NCBI GenBank assembly: GCA_036279355.1
Contig: DASUJH010000004.1
Location: 1 to 64,000 of the forward strand
Origin: Gemmatimonadales bacterium
GTDB taxonomy: Bacteria; Gemmatimonadota; Gemmatimonadetes; Gemmatimonadales; GWC2-71-9
Length of the DNA: 64,000 nucleotides
Direction of reading: 5' to 3'
The notes beneath the pieces were generated by a model. That model saw only the letters and a list, made by a program, of their open reading frames with translations. It searched no databases and was not told the origin of the DNA. The position numbers and the translations under genes are program-made. This document shows positions 21,561-33,295 of this stretch, in pieces (the first letter of the stretch is position 1; every line of letters starts with the position of its first letter).

Positions 21561-21566
21561 TATAAT
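21561..21566 (+). promoter_or_regulatory. consensus -10 hexamer upstream of the GAF gene
   Basis: An exact TATAAT in an otherwise very GC-rich context, 32 bases before the GAF start codon. A weak TTCCCC at 21537-21542 is the only -35-like sequence at a usable distance (18 bases). Confidence 0.5.
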
Positions 21567-21598
21567 TGGACCACCCCCATCATTCCCGGACCGGACCC

Positions 21599-22378
21599 AT
21601 GACGACGATTTCGTCGGCCCCCGAGGACATCGAACGCCTGCAGGCGCGGATCGACCTCCTGGAGCAGGAGCACCGACACCTCCTCGCGGTCGTCGAGATC
21701 CTGCAGGAGATCGCGGGGTCGCTCCACTTCGTGGACATCGTGCAGTCGGTGGCCCGGCGACTCGGCGAGGCGTTCGGCCTCGACCGCTGCTCGATCTTCC
21801 TGGCCGAGCGCGGCGGCGAGACGGTGCGCCTGGTGGCGAGCTACGAGGACCCGAGCATCCGCAACTACGTGGTGGACCTGGCGCGCTACCCCGAGCTCAA
21901 GCGCGCGTTCGACACGGGGCAGACGGTGTTCATTCCGGACGTCGCCACCGACCCATCGCTCCGCGGCGCGCGCGACGCGCTGAGCCTCCGGCGGGTGAAG
22001 AACATCGCCGTCGTGCCGATCACGTGGCGGAGCGCCCCGATCGGCGCCATTTTCTTGCGCACGTTCCGCGACGGGCCCGCGTTTACCGAGGCGGACGTGC
22101 GATTCTGCCAGGTCGTGGCAAGCCTGACCGCCAAGGCGCTGCGCAACGCGCACCGGTACGAGCGGCTCCAGCTCCGCCGCGGCGACGACCCGGCGGGCCG
22201 CGCCGCCGACCGCGAGCGCGCCGCCGTCCTCGGCTTCCTGCGCCGGCTGCTGGACGCGTTCGCGGCCAAGGAGGAGCCATGGGGCGAAGGCGCGCTGGCG
22301 CGGGCAAGCGCGGCCGAAGTGGACCGGCTGGTGGGCGTGGCGCTCACGGTGCTGTCGCAGGAGGCCGCAGCGCGGTGA
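21599..22378 (+). CDS. GAF-domain sensor protein
   Basis: 259-residue cytoplasmic protein. A short coiled coil (IERLQARIDLLEQEHRHLLAVVEILQ) leads into a GAF domain of about 150 residues (SVARRLGEAFGLDRCSIFLAERGG, IAVVPITWRSAPIGAIFLRTF, VRFCQVVASLTAKALRNAHRY). A helical C-terminus follows. GAF domains bind small ligands or haem. No output domain is fused. The ATG follows an exact -10 hexamer at the expected distance, and the stop overlaps the ligA start (GTGA), so the two are transcriptionally linked. Confidence 0.85.
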   Translation: MTTISSAPEDIERLQARIDLLEQEHRHLLAVVEILQEIAGSLHFVDIVQSVARRLGEAFGLDRCSIFLAERGGETVRLVASYEDPSIRNYVVDLARYPELKRAFDTGQTVFIPDVATDPSLRGARDALSLRRVKNIAVVPITWRSAPIGAIFLRTFRDGPAFTEADVRFCQVVASLTAKALRNAHRYERLQLRRGDDPAGRAADRERAAVLGFLRRLLDAFAAKEEPWGEGALARASAAEVDRLVGVALTVLSQEAAAR

Positions 22379-24390
22379 CTCCTGGCGCGGTGAGCCGCGC
22401 GGAAGAGCTCCGCCGCCAGATCGATCGGGCCAACCACGCGTACTACGTGCTCGACGCGCCGGAGATCTCCGACGCGGAGTACGATCGCCTTTTCCGCGAG
22501 CTGGAAGCGCTCGAGGCGGCGCACCCCGAGCTGGCCGCACCCGACAGCCCCACCCGCCGGGTCGGCGCCGCGCCGGCCAGCGCGCTCGTCAAGTATCGCC
22601 ACCGCTGCCCCATGCTCTCGCTGGCCAACGCCTTCTCATCGGCGGAGCTCACCGCGTGGGAGGATCGCAACGCGCGGCTCGCGCCCGAAGTCCGCACCGC
22701 CGGCTACACTACCGAGATCAAGATCGACGGCGCCGCCGTGAGCCTCACCTACGAGCGCGGCCGGCTCAGCGTGGGCTCCACGCGCGGCAACGGGATCATC
22801 GGCGAGGACGTGACCGCCAACCTCCGCACGTTGGCCGACGTGCCGCTCGCGCTCGCGGGCAGCGACCACCCCGCGCTGATGGAAATCCGCGGCGAAGTGT
22901 ACATGCCGTTCGCGTCGTTCCGGCGGGTGAACGCGGCGCGCGAGGCGGAGGATGAGCCGCTCTTCGCCAACCCGCGCAACGCGGCGGCGGGCGCCCTCCG
23001 GCAACTCGACTCGCGGGTGACGCGGGCGCGCCGGCTCCGCATGTTCGCCTTCCAGATCGAGATCATGGAGGGCCGGCTCGACCTGAGGACGCAGTGGCGG
23101 ATGCTGGACCGGCTCGCGGCGTGGGGCTTTCAGGTGGAGCCGCACCGGGAGCGCCACGCGGATCTCACCGATGTGATGCGGCGGGTCAGCGAGCTCGAGG
23201 CGGTGCTGGCCACGCTGCCCTTCCAGGCCGACGGCATCGTGGTGAAGGTCGACCCGCTCGCGCTGCACCGCGAGCTGGGCGACGTGGGCGGCCGCGAGCC
23301 GCGCTGGGCGATCGCGCGGAAGTTCGCGCCCGAGATCGCCGTCACCCGCGTGCGCGACATCAAGATCAACGTGGGCCGCACCGGCGCGCTCAACCCCTGG
23401 GCCGAGCTCGAGCCAGTGGAGCTGAGCGGGGTCCGGGTGAGCGCCGCGACGCTGCACAACGAGGACCTCATTGCCGAGAAGGACATCCGCATCGGCGACT
23501 GGGTCGAGGTGATCCGCGCCGGCGAGGTGATCCCGCAGGTCGTGCGCCCGCTGATCGAGAAAAGGACCGGCGCGGAACGGGTGTTCGTGATGCCCGACCG
23601 CTGCCCCGCCTGCGGCACCCCGGTCGAGCGCCCGCCCGACGAGGCGATGCGGTACTGCCCCAACGCCACCTGCCCCGGGCGTGTGCTCGAAGGCATCGTG
23701 CACTACGCCGCGCGCGAGGCGATGGACGTCCGCGGGCTGGGCTACGAGCGGGTGCGACAGCTCCTCAACGCCCGGCTCATCGCCGATGTGGGCGATCTCT
23801 ACCGGCTCACGGCCGCGCAGCTCGTCGAGCTGGACCGCTTCGCCGAGCAGAGCGCGGAGCAACTGGTCCAGGCCATCGAGGCATCCAAGGCCCGGCCCCT
23901 TGCGCTCCTTCTCTTCGGCCTCGGCATCCGGCACGTCGGGAAGAACGTTGCGCTGCTCCTCGCGCGGCGCTTCGGCACGATGGACGCGCTCATGGCGGCA
24001 TCGGCGGACGAGATCAACGCGGTGCCGGGGGTCGGGAGCGCCATCGCGGACGCGGTGACGCACTTCTTTGCCGATGCGCGGAATCGGGGGCTCGTCGAGC
24101 GCCTCCGCACCGCGGGCCTCAACTTCACCGAGCCGACCGCGGCCGCCGCCGACGGCGCGCTCACCGGCAAGACCTTCGTCATCACCGGCACGCTGCCAAC
24201 GCTTTCTCGACCCCAAGCGATGGCAGTGATCGAGCGCGCCGGCGGCCGGGTCGCAAGCTCGGTGAGCAAGAAGACGGACGCGCTGGTCGCCGGCGACGAC
24301 CCGGGCAGCAAGCTCGAGCGGGCCCGCGCGCTCGAGATCGAAGTGATCGACGAAGCCGAGCTGTTGCGCCGTGCCGGCTCGCGGCGCTAA
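22375..24390 (+). CDS. ligA: NAD-dependent DNA ligase
   Basis: Seals nicks in replication and repair, using NAD. The 671-residue protein has the adenylation motif EIKIDGAAVSL with Lys116, RGEVYMPFASF, ANPRNAAAGALRQLD, ADGIVVKVD, a zinc finger (CPACGTPV...YCPNATCPG), helix-hairpin-helix repeats, and a C-terminal BRCT domain (GKTFVITGTLPTLSRPQAMAVIERAGG). Complete and of normal length. The GTG start overlaps the GAF gene stop. A second GTG five codons on is possible. Coupling of ligA to a GAF protein is uncommon. Confidence 0.96.
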   Translation: MTPGAVSRAEELRRQIDRANHAYYVLDAPEISDAEYDRLFRELEALEAAHPELAAPDSPTRRVGAAPASALVKYRHRCPMLSLANAFSSAELTAWEDRNARLAPEVRTAGYTTEIKIDGAAVSLTYERGRLSVGSTRGNGIIGEDVTANLRTLADVPLALAGSDHPALMEIRGEVYMPFASFRRVNAAREAEDEPLFANPRNAAAGALRQLDSRVTRARRLRMFAFQIEIMEGRLDLRTQWRMLDRLAAWGFQVEPHRERHADLTDVMRRVSELEAVLATLPFQADGIVVKVDPLALHRELGDVGGREPRWAIARKFAPEIAVTRVRDIKINVGRTGALNPWAELEPVELSGVRVSAATLHNEDLIAEKDIRIGDWVEVIRAGEVIPQVVRPLIEKRTGAERVFVMPDRCPACGTPVERPPDEAMRYCPNATCPGRVLEGIVHYAAREAMDVRGLGYERVRQLLNARLIADVGDLYRLTAAQLVELDRFAEQSAEQLVQAIEASKARPLALLLFGLGIRHVGKNVALLLARRFGTMDALMAASADEINAVPGVGSAIADAVTHFFADARNRGLVERLRTAGLNFTEPTAAAADGALTGKTFVITGTLPTLSRPQAMAVIERAGGRVASSVSKKTDALVAGDDPGSKLERARALEIEVIDEAELLRRAGSRR

Positions 24391-24423
24391 CGTCAACCTT
24401 CCACTCTTCTCAACCGGGTGCCC

Positions 24424-25026
24424 ATGACCGCACCGACCTTCCCCACCGGCCGCTACGGCGTGACACTCGGCCGGCGCGTCCTGCAGCAGCTTCGGACCAC
24501 GCTCGAGCGGGATGCGGGCCTGCAGGCGGCCGCCTATCTGCAGGAGGCCGGCTTTGCCGGTGGCGAGGCGCTCTACGACGCCTACGCGGCTTGGCTCCGG
24601 GATGCGACCGGCATCGACCGACCCGCCGCGCTCGACGCCGCGCACCTGAGCGAGATGCTCTCGCGCTTTCTCGGCGAGCTGGGCTGGGGCAGCATCGCCG
24701 TGACGCCGCTCGGCGGCGCGGCGCTGGCACTCGACTCGGCCGACTGGGCGGAGGCGGTGGACGGCGCCGGCGCCGAGTATCCCTGCTGCCACCTCTCGTG
24801 CGGGCTGCTCGCCGATCTTCTGGGCCGAATCTCGGGCGAGCTCGTGGGCGTAATGGAAGTCGAGTGCCGCTCGCGCGGAGACGGGCGCTGCCGCTTCATC
24901 GCAGCCGCACCCGAGACGCTCGCGGCGATGTACGAGCGCATGGCGCAGGGAATGAGTTACTCGGATGCGCTCGGGTTGGACGGCGGAGCGGCCGGCGGCG
25001 CGAACGGGAGCGCCTCCCCGACCTGA
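24424..25026 (+). CDS. V4R-domain protein
   Basis: 200-residue protein with the 4-vinyl-reductase (V4R) small-molecule-binding fold: helical N-terminus ALYDAYAAWLRDATGI, strand SIAVTPLGGAALALD, then CCHLSCGLLADLLGRISGELVGVMEVECRSRGDGRCRF, the conserved Cys/His-rich core. V4R domains occur in bacteriochlorophyll reductases and as sensory modules; with no pigment genes here a sensing role is more likely. TTGCGC and TAACGT 18 bases apart at the end of ligA (24364-24393) could give it a separate promoter. Confidence 0.8.
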   Translation: MTAPTFPTGRYGVTLGRRVLQQLRTTLERDAGLQAAAYLQEAGFAGGEALYDAYAAWLRDATGIDRPAALDAAHLSEMLSRFLGELGWGSIAVTPLGGAALALDSADWAEAVDGAGAEYPCCHLSCGLLADLLGRISGELVGVMEVECRSRGDGRCRFIAAAPETLAAMYERMAQGMSYSDALGLDGGAAGGANGSASPT

Positions 25027-25051
25027 CGCCGCTGGTCGAGGGGTCTATACT
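25023..25051 (+). promoter_or_regulatory. putative promoter of the first Ser/Thr kinase gene
   Basis: CTGACG (25023-25028), a 17-base spacer and TATACT (25046-25051) precede the GTG start by about 35 bases, with GGAG seven bases before the start codon as ribosome site. Confidence 0.55.
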
Positions 25052-25086
25052 TCCGGAGACCCCCAACGTGATGGCGGAGCTGGCCC

Positions 25087-28008
25087 GTGCCGGAGCTGCA
25101 GGAGCGACTTGAAGCCGCGCTAGGTGCCGCCTATCGCCTCGAGCGAGAGTTGGGCGGCGGCGGCATGAGTCGCGTCTACCTCGCCGAGGAGACTGCACTC
25201 GGCCGCCGCGTGGTCGTCAAGGTGCTCCCGCCGGATCTCGCGGCGGGCCTCAACGCCGAAAGATTCCGCCGCGAAATTCAGCTCGCCGCCAAGCTCCAGC
25301 ACCCGCACATCGTGCCGGTGCTCGCCGCCGGGCGCGCCGGCGAGCTGCTCTACTACACCATGCCGTTCATCGAGGGCGAGTCGCTCCGCGCGCGCCTGGC
25401 GCGCGAGGGCGAGCTGCCCGTGACCGACGCGGTCCGGCTCCTCCGCGACGTGGCCGACGCCCTCGCGTACGCGCACGAGCACGGCGTGGTCCACCGCGAC
25501 ATCAAGCCGGGCAACGTGATGGTGAGCCGGCATCACGCGCTCGTCACCGACTTCGGCGTGGCCAAGGCGGTGAGCGAGGCGGCAAGCGGCGAGCCGGCGG
25601 GCGGCCCGTTCACCTCGGCCGGCGTCGCGATGGGCACGCCAGCCTACATGGCGCCAGAGCAGGCAGCGGCCGATCCGGCCATCGATCATCGCGCCGACAT
25701 CTATTCGGTCGGCGTCATGGCGTACGAGATGCTTGCCGGACACACGCCGTTCACCGGCCGCACGCCGCAACAGCTCCTCGCGGCGCAAGTGAACCGCACC
25801 CCCGAGCCGCTCGAGTCGGTGCGGCCGTCGGCGCCGCCCGAGCTGGCGGCGGTCGTCATGCGCTGCCTCGAGAAGCGTCCCGCCGACCGGTGGCAGAGCG
25901 CCGACGAGCTGCTCCGCGCGCTCGAGGCCGTGGCGACGCCCGGCACCGGTACCGTCGCCACCACCGCGCATCGTGCCGCGGCGGTCGCGCCCACGACGCC
26001 GGTGCCGGCAACGCGTGCGCCCCGCCGGCGCCGCGTCACCACCGCGCTCGCCGGCGCCGGGGCCCTCGGCGTCCTTGCCATCGGCCTCCACGCGACCGGC
26101 ATCTGGCCGGGCCGCTCGCTCATGGACCGGGGACTGCTGAGCGCGCGGGAGCGGATCATCGTCTCGGAGTTCCGTAGCCCGCCGGCCGATTCGGTGCTGG
26201 GCGGAGCCATCACCGAGGCGTTCCGGATCGACCTCGCGCAGTCTCCGACGGTCACCGTGCTCCAGCCGGATTACGTCCAGCAGACGCTGGCCCGGATGCG
26301 GCGCGATCCCAAGGCGCCGCTCGACCCGGAGGTCGCGCGCGAAATCGCGATCCGCGACGGGATCAAGGCGTATGTCGCCGGCGAGGTCGTGCACGCCGGC
26401 ACCGGCTACGTCATCTCCACGCGGCTCATCTCGAGCACGTCGGGCGACGCGCTGGTGTCGCTCCGGGAGACGGCCGACGATTCGACCCGGATCCTCTCCG
26501 CCATCGATCGGCTCAGCAAGGCCATGCGCCAGCGCATCGGCGAGTCGCTCCGGACCCTGGGCGCCAACGAGCCGCTCGAGCAGGTCTCCACCGGCTCGCT
26601 CGCGGCACTCAGGAAGTACTCGCTGGCGCTCACCGCCAACCGGGAGGGCGACACGGAGCGCGCCATCGCCCTTTTGCGTGAGGCGATCGGGCTGGACAGC
26701 GGATTCGCAATGGCTTATCGCAAACTGGGCGTGGTGCTGAGCAATAGCGGCGCCCGCCGGAGCGAGCAGGTCGACGCTTTTGCCCGCGCCTACCAACACC
26801 GCGACCGGCTCACCGACCGCGAGCGCTATCTCACCGAGGCGGCCTACGCGGCCTACGTCACCGGCGAGACGGAAAAGGAGATCACGGCCTACCGGTCGCT
26901 GCTCGATCTCTATCCCAACGACACGTATGCGCTCAACAACCTGAGCATCGTGTACACCGACTCGCGGAACTACGCGGAGGCGGAGAACCTCGCGCGCCGG
27001 GCCGTGGATGCGCAGCCAAATGACCCGACGTTCTACCTCAACTTGATGAGCGCGCAGGCATCGCAGGGCAAGCTGGCCGCGGCGCGGGCCACGCTCGACA
27101 CCCTGCGGAGCCGGGTGCCGGGCACGCCGTACGCTGCTTTGTCGGAGGCCGGCTTCGCCGTGATGGGTGGCGACTACGACAGCGCGGAGGCGGTCCTGCA
27201 GCAGTTGCAGACGGCGCGGCGCGAGAGTGCGGGCTGGCGCACCATGACGGCCGAGCAGCTCGGTTTCGTTGCTGCGGCCCGCGGACGCCTGACCGAGTCC
27301 GCAGCGGAGTTCAGCGAGGGCGCGGACGCGGCGGCGTCGCTGGGGCAGCCACAGCAGGTGCTCATGTTCGACGTCGCGCGGGCGGGGATCGATCTCTGGT
27401 TCCGCGGTGCGCGGGACCGCGCCGTCCGGGTCGTGGATGCCGCGCTCGAGCGCCATCCGCTGGCGAGCTTCGCCCCCGCGGACCGGCCCTACATTCCGCT
27501 CGCCACCTTCTACGCCGAGGCCGGCCGGCCCGACCGGGCCCGCGCGCTGCTGGCGGACTTCGACCGGACAGCATCCGCCGGCGACCGCCGCCTCGCGGAA
27601 ACGGAACGCCACGTGGCGATGAGCTCCATTGCGCTCGCGGAGCGCCGGCCGCGCGACGCCATCGCCGAGCTCCGGGAAGCCGGTGACGACAAGTGCGCGG
27701 CCTGCCGGCTGCCCGCGCTCGGCCGCGCGTACGAGGCGGCCGGCGAGCCGGACTCGGCCATAGCGGCCTACCAGCGCTACGTCACCACGCCCTTCATGGA
27801 GCGGCTCGGCCCCGACGCGGTATGGCTGCCCTGGACCTACCTGCACCTGGGCGGCCTCTACGAGGAACGCGGCGACCGGGCACGCGCGGCCGATAACTAC
27901 GGGAAGTTCGTGCGGCTCTGGAAAGGGGCCGACCCCGAGCTCATGCCCAAGGTCGCGGACGCGCGGCGGAGGCTCGCGGCGCTGACGGGGGAGCGCGCAA
28001 CGACGTAA
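25087..28008 (+). CDS. membrane Ser/Thr protein kinase with TPR sensor domain
   Basis: 973 residues. The cytoplasmic PASTA-less Hanks kinase occupies about 16-280: glycine loop GGGGMSRVYLAEE, Lys45, catalytic VHRDIKPGN (Asp138), DFG (155-157) and GTPAYMAPEQ. A proline-rich linker leads to one membrane helix (about 318-337). The outer half starts with a TolB/FlgO-like domain (IIVSEFRSPPADSVLGGAITEAF...AYVAGEVVHAGTGYVISTRLI) and continues with many TPR repeats. Such kinases are numerous in Gemmatimonadota. Ligand and targets are unknown. The following kinase gene begins 16 bases downstream. Confidence 0.92.
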   Translation: MPELQERLEAALGAAYRLERELGGGGMSRVYLAEETALGRRVVVKVLPPDLAAGLNAERFRREIQLAAKLQHPHIVPVLAAGRAGELLYYTMPFIEGESLRARLAREGELPVTDAVRLLRDVADALAYAHEHGVVHRDIKPGNVMVSRHHALVTDFGVAKAVSEAASGEPAGGPFTSAGVAMGTPAYMAPEQAAADPAIDHRADIYSVGVMAYEMLAGHTPFTGRTPQQLLAAQVNRTPEPLESVRPSAPPELAAVVMRCLEKRPADRWQSADELLRALEAVATPGTGTVATTAHRAAAVAPTTPVPATRAPRRRRVTTALAGAGALGVLAIGLHATGIWPGRSLMDRGLLSARERIIVSEFRSPPADSVLGGAITEAFRIDLAQSPTVTVLQPDYVQQTLARMRRDPKAPLDPEVAREIAIRDGIKAYVAGEVVHAGTGYVISTRLISSTSGDALVSLRETADDSTRILSAIDRLSKAMRQRIGESLRTLGANEPLEQVSTGSLAALRKYSLALTANREGDTERAIALLREAIGLDSGFAMAYRKLGVVLSNSGARRSEQVDAFARAYQHRDRLTDRERYLTEAAYAAYVTGETEKEITAYRSLLDLYPNDTYALNNLSIVYTDSRNYAEAENLARRAVDAQPNDPTFYLNLMSAQASQGKLAAARATLDTLRSRVPGTPYAALSEAGFAVMGGDYDSAEAVLQQLQTARRESAGWRTMTAEQLGFVAAARGRLTESAAEFSEGADAAASLGQPQQVLMFDVARAGIDLWFRGARDRAVRVVDAALERHPLASFAPADRPYIPLATFYAEAGRPDRARALLADFDRTASAGDRRLAETERHVAMSSIALAERRPRDAIAELREAGDDKCAACRLPALGRAYEAAGEPDSAIAAYQRYVTTPFMERLGPDAVWLPWTYLHLGGLYEERGDRARAADNYGKFVRLWKGADPELMPKVADARRRLAALTGERATT

Positions 28009-28024
28009 ACCGGAGAGGGCGCTC

Positions 28025-30835
<2,811 letters not shown>

Positions 30836-30889
30836 TACGCTGGGCCAGCAGTGAGACTCACGCCGTCACACCAGGGATGGGAGGCTCGC

Positions 30890-31312
30890 ATGTCCGGGGA
30901 TGCAACGAAGGTGCAGGAGGCGCTGGGCAACCTGGCGCTCCTGGGCGACCATCCGATCAAGCAGTCGTCGCCCAAAATCGACCCGCCGACGCTCGAGGGG
31001 CTCGACGATGTCACGGCGTTTCTCGTGACCTACGTGCTCGACCTGCAGCGGCGGATGGAATACCTCTTCCTCGCGACCGCCGAGTTCGGGGCATACGGCT
31101 CGCCCGAGCTGGCGGCCGATCTCAAGCGGGATTACGACCGGTTGAATGAAGGCACCCTCGAGGCCGTGTCGTGGCAGGAGCGGGCGGCGCGTGCCCAGGA
31201 GGCTTTGCTCGCCGCGCACCGGCGGGCGGGGCCGGCGCACGAGCGGCTGCTCGGGGATCTGGCCGGCCGGGCCAAAGGCGGGGTGCCGCCGGCCACGGGC
31301 CCGGCGCGCTAG
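30890..31312 (+). CDS. hypothetical helical protein
   Basis: 140 residues, no signal peptide or membrane helix, rich in Ala/Glu/Leu and probably helical (TAFLVTYVLDLQRRMEYLFLATAEFGAYGSPELAADLKRDYDRLNEGTLEAVSWQERAARAQEALL). I do not recognise a family. GGGAGG six bases before the ATG marks the start. It follows the two kinase genes on the same strand and is convergent with, and overlaps by four bases, the DUF4097 gene. Confidence 0.55.
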   Translation: MSGDATKVQEALGNLALLGDHPIKQSSPKIDPPTLEGLDDVTAFLVTYVLDLQRRMEYLFLATAEFGAYGSPELAADLKRDYDRLNEGTLEAVSWQERAARAQEALLAAHRRAGPAHERLLGDLAGRAKGGVPPATGPAR

Positions 31313-32313
31313 GAGGCCTTGCGCAGACGCACGTCGCCCGAGCCGGTCGAGACGGCGATCCGGCCGTGGCCGTCGCCGATGGTGCCGCGCACGTGGTCGC
31401 GGCCGGTCCGAACGATCGTCAGCGGAAAGTCGAGATCCACATCGCCGCTACCGGTCTCGAGGTCGACGACGGCGCCGAGCGACGGCGGCGCCGTGATGGC
31501 CACGTTGCCCGAGCCGGTTTGGATCCGGAGCGACTCCACCCCGCCGGTGAGGTCGGCCGTGACGTTGCCGCTGCCGGTTTCGACCTTGATGGTGGGCGTC
31601 TGCAAGTCGCTCAGGCGGACGTCGCCCGCGCCGGTCTCGATCTTGAGCGTCCGCGCCTTGACCCCACCGGCGCTCACTTCGCCCGCGCCGGTTTCGGCCG
31701 CAACGGTTTCGCCCTGAAAATTGGAGATGTCGATCTTGCCGGCGCCGGTCTCGAAGGAGAGTTCGCCCCGGCTGCCGGTGGCGGTGATCGGCGCGGCGCT
31801 GGCCTCGACCGCAATGCGCCCGTCCACGTTCGTGAGCGTCACCGCGCCTACCGCGAGGTGCATGGTCAGTTGATGCCCGGCCGGCACGGCGACCCGGAGA
31901 TCGGCCCAGGCCTCGTCGCCTGAGTCACCGATCCTGAGCCGGCGGCCGCGGTCCTCGTCGTCGTCGTTCCGGTCGAAGGTCCCATCATTTCGCACCCGAA
32001 GCGTGGTCGAGCCGCTTCCCATGGCGGGGTAGCGCAGCCGGTCGCCGGGGTAGACGATCCGGAGCGCGTCGCGGCCCCTCACCTGGCCCTGTGCCACGCG
32101 CAACTTCGCGGCATCGGCGCCGGCCAGTGTCACGGCCACCCCTACACCGTCGCCGCTCCCCGGCTCGACCCGGATGGTGCCGGCCAGATCGTAGATCACC
32201 GGATCGGTTCCACGGAGCACGTAGTTGCCTGAGCCCTGAGCCGAAACGGATGCGGGCAGAAAGGCGACGGCCGAGACAAGCGCGGCGGCGGTGATGGCAG
32301 CGGCGAGACGCAT
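31309..32313 (-). CDS. secreted DUF4097-type beta-helix protein
   Basis: 334-residue exported protein. An N-terminal signal peptide (about residues 2-24, ending SVSAQG) is followed by a right-handed beta-helix-like domain of repeated short rungs: ETGAGKIDIS, ETGAGEVSAG, ETGAGDVRLS, ETGSGNVTAD, QTGSGNVAIT, ETGSGDVDLD, STGSGDVRLR. This rung pattern is the DUF4097 hallmark. An Arg/Asp-rich patch (RNDDDEDRGRRLR) interrupts the middle. Lies between kinases 2 and 3; its minus-strand promoter may be TATAGT near 32404-32409, giving a long leader. Confidence 0.8.
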   Translation of the reverse strand: MRLAAAITAAALVSAVAFLPASVSAQGSGNYVLRGTDPVIYDLAGTIRVEPGSGDGVGVAVTLAGADAAKLRVAQGQVRGRDALRIVYPGDRLRYPAMGSGSTTLRVRNDGTFDRNDDDEDRGRRLRIGDSGDEAWADLRVAVPAGHQLTMHLAVGAVTLTNVDGRIAVEASAAPITATGSRGELSFETGAGKIDISNFQGETVAAETGAGEVSAGGVKARTLKIETGAGDVRLSDLQTPTIKVETGSGNVTADLTGGVESLRIQTGSGNVAITAPPSLGAVVDLETGSGDVDLDFPLTIVRTGRDHVRGTIGDGHGRIAVSTGSGDVRLRKAS

Positions 32314-32457
32314 GTGGATCTCCGGTGGGGAATCACCGCTGAGACGGTGGCGACGCCCGAAAGGTTGCAGCCGCCCGCTTGCGTCGGGACGGCGCACCCC
32401 CGACTATAGCGAAGTCCCCTCTTCGAGGCTCGACCGATCCGGCGCGATCTGCTTCCG

Positions 32458-33267
32458 ATGCTGCAGGAGGCCCTGGGCGACCGCTACGCCGTCCGCCGCG
32501 AGATCGGACGGGGTGCCGCCGCGCGCGTCTTCCTGGCCGAGGACAGTGCCGGCCGCCGGGTGGCGCTCAAGATTCTCCATCCCGAACTGCAGGTGAGCGT
32601 CACCGCCGATCGGTTCCTCCGCGAGATCAACCTCGCCTCGCGCATTGACCACCCGCTGGTGGCGCGCGTGCTCGATTCGGGTGAAGCCGGCTGGCTGGTA
32701 TACTACGTGATGCCGTTCATCGAGGGCCCGACGCTCCGCTGCCACCTCGACCGGGTGCGCCGGATGACCGTCGCCGACGTGAGGCGCACGGGCCGCGATC
32801 TGCTCGGCGCGCTTGCCGCCGCACACGCAACCGGCATCGTCCACCGGGACGTGAAGCCGGACAACATCCTCCTCTCACCCGACGGCGCGGTGCTGGTCGA
32901 CTTCGGGATCGCGCGCGCGATCGAGGCGGCGGGCTCCGGCAGCCTCACCCGCTCGGGCATGACGGTCGGCACCTCGAGCTACATGAGCCCGGAGCAGATC
33001 CAGGCCGCGGGCGACCTCGACCATCGCACCGATCTCTACTCGCTCGGCTGCGTGTTGTTCGAGAGCCTGGCGGGCCGGCCGCCGTTCCGGCACGGAAATG
33101 AGATGGTGGTTTTGCAGATGCACCTGAACGATGCGCCGCCCGACGTGCGATCGTTCAGGGAAGAGACGCCTGAGGCGCTGGCCCGCGCGATCGGACAGGC
33201 GCTGGAGAAGGAGCGGGACAGGCGCTGGGATTCCGCCGGCGCGATGGCGGCGGCGCTGACCGCCTGA
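32458..33267 (+). CDS. soluble Ser/Thr protein kinase
   Basis: 269 residues made of a bare Hanks kinase domain with no membrane helix or sensor. Motifs: GRGAAARVFLAED, Lys38, IVHRDVKPDN (Asp131), DFG (148-150), GTSSYMSPEQI, DLYSLGCVLFESLAGRPPF. Residues are complete, so it is probably active, and it would be an intracellular kinase, unlike its membrane-bound neighbours. The stop lies inside four tandem 8-base repeats. A TATAGC-type -10 lies about 45 bases upstream of the ATG, back-to-back with a minus-strand TATAGT. Confidence 0.88.
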   Translation: MLQEALGDRYAVRREIGRGAAARVFLAEDSAGRRVALKILHPELQVSVTADRFLREINLASRIDHPLVARVLDSGEAGWLVYYVMPFIEGPTLRCHLDRVRRMTVADVRRTGRDLLGALAAAHATGIVHRDVKPDNILLSPDGAVLVDFGIARAIEAAGSGSLTRSGMTVGTSSYMSPEQIQAAGDLDHRTDLYSLGCVLFESLAGRPPFRHGNEMVVLQMHLNDAPPDVRSFREETPEALARAIGQALEKERDRRWDSAGAMAAALTA

Positions 33268-33287
33268 CCGCCTGACCGCCTGACCGC
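33256..33287. repeat. four tandem copies of an 8-bp repeat
   Basis: CTGACCGC is repeated four times in perfect tandem (33256-33287) and includes the stop codon of the soluble kinase. Such octamer runs are prone to replication slippage. Confidence 0.8.
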
Positions 33288-33295
33288 CCGACGCC

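Noticed and set aside
21528-21566. TTGCAC and TATAAT as one promoter before the GAF gene
   Set aside because: The spacer is 27 bases, too long for a housekeeping promoter; only the -10 was kept.
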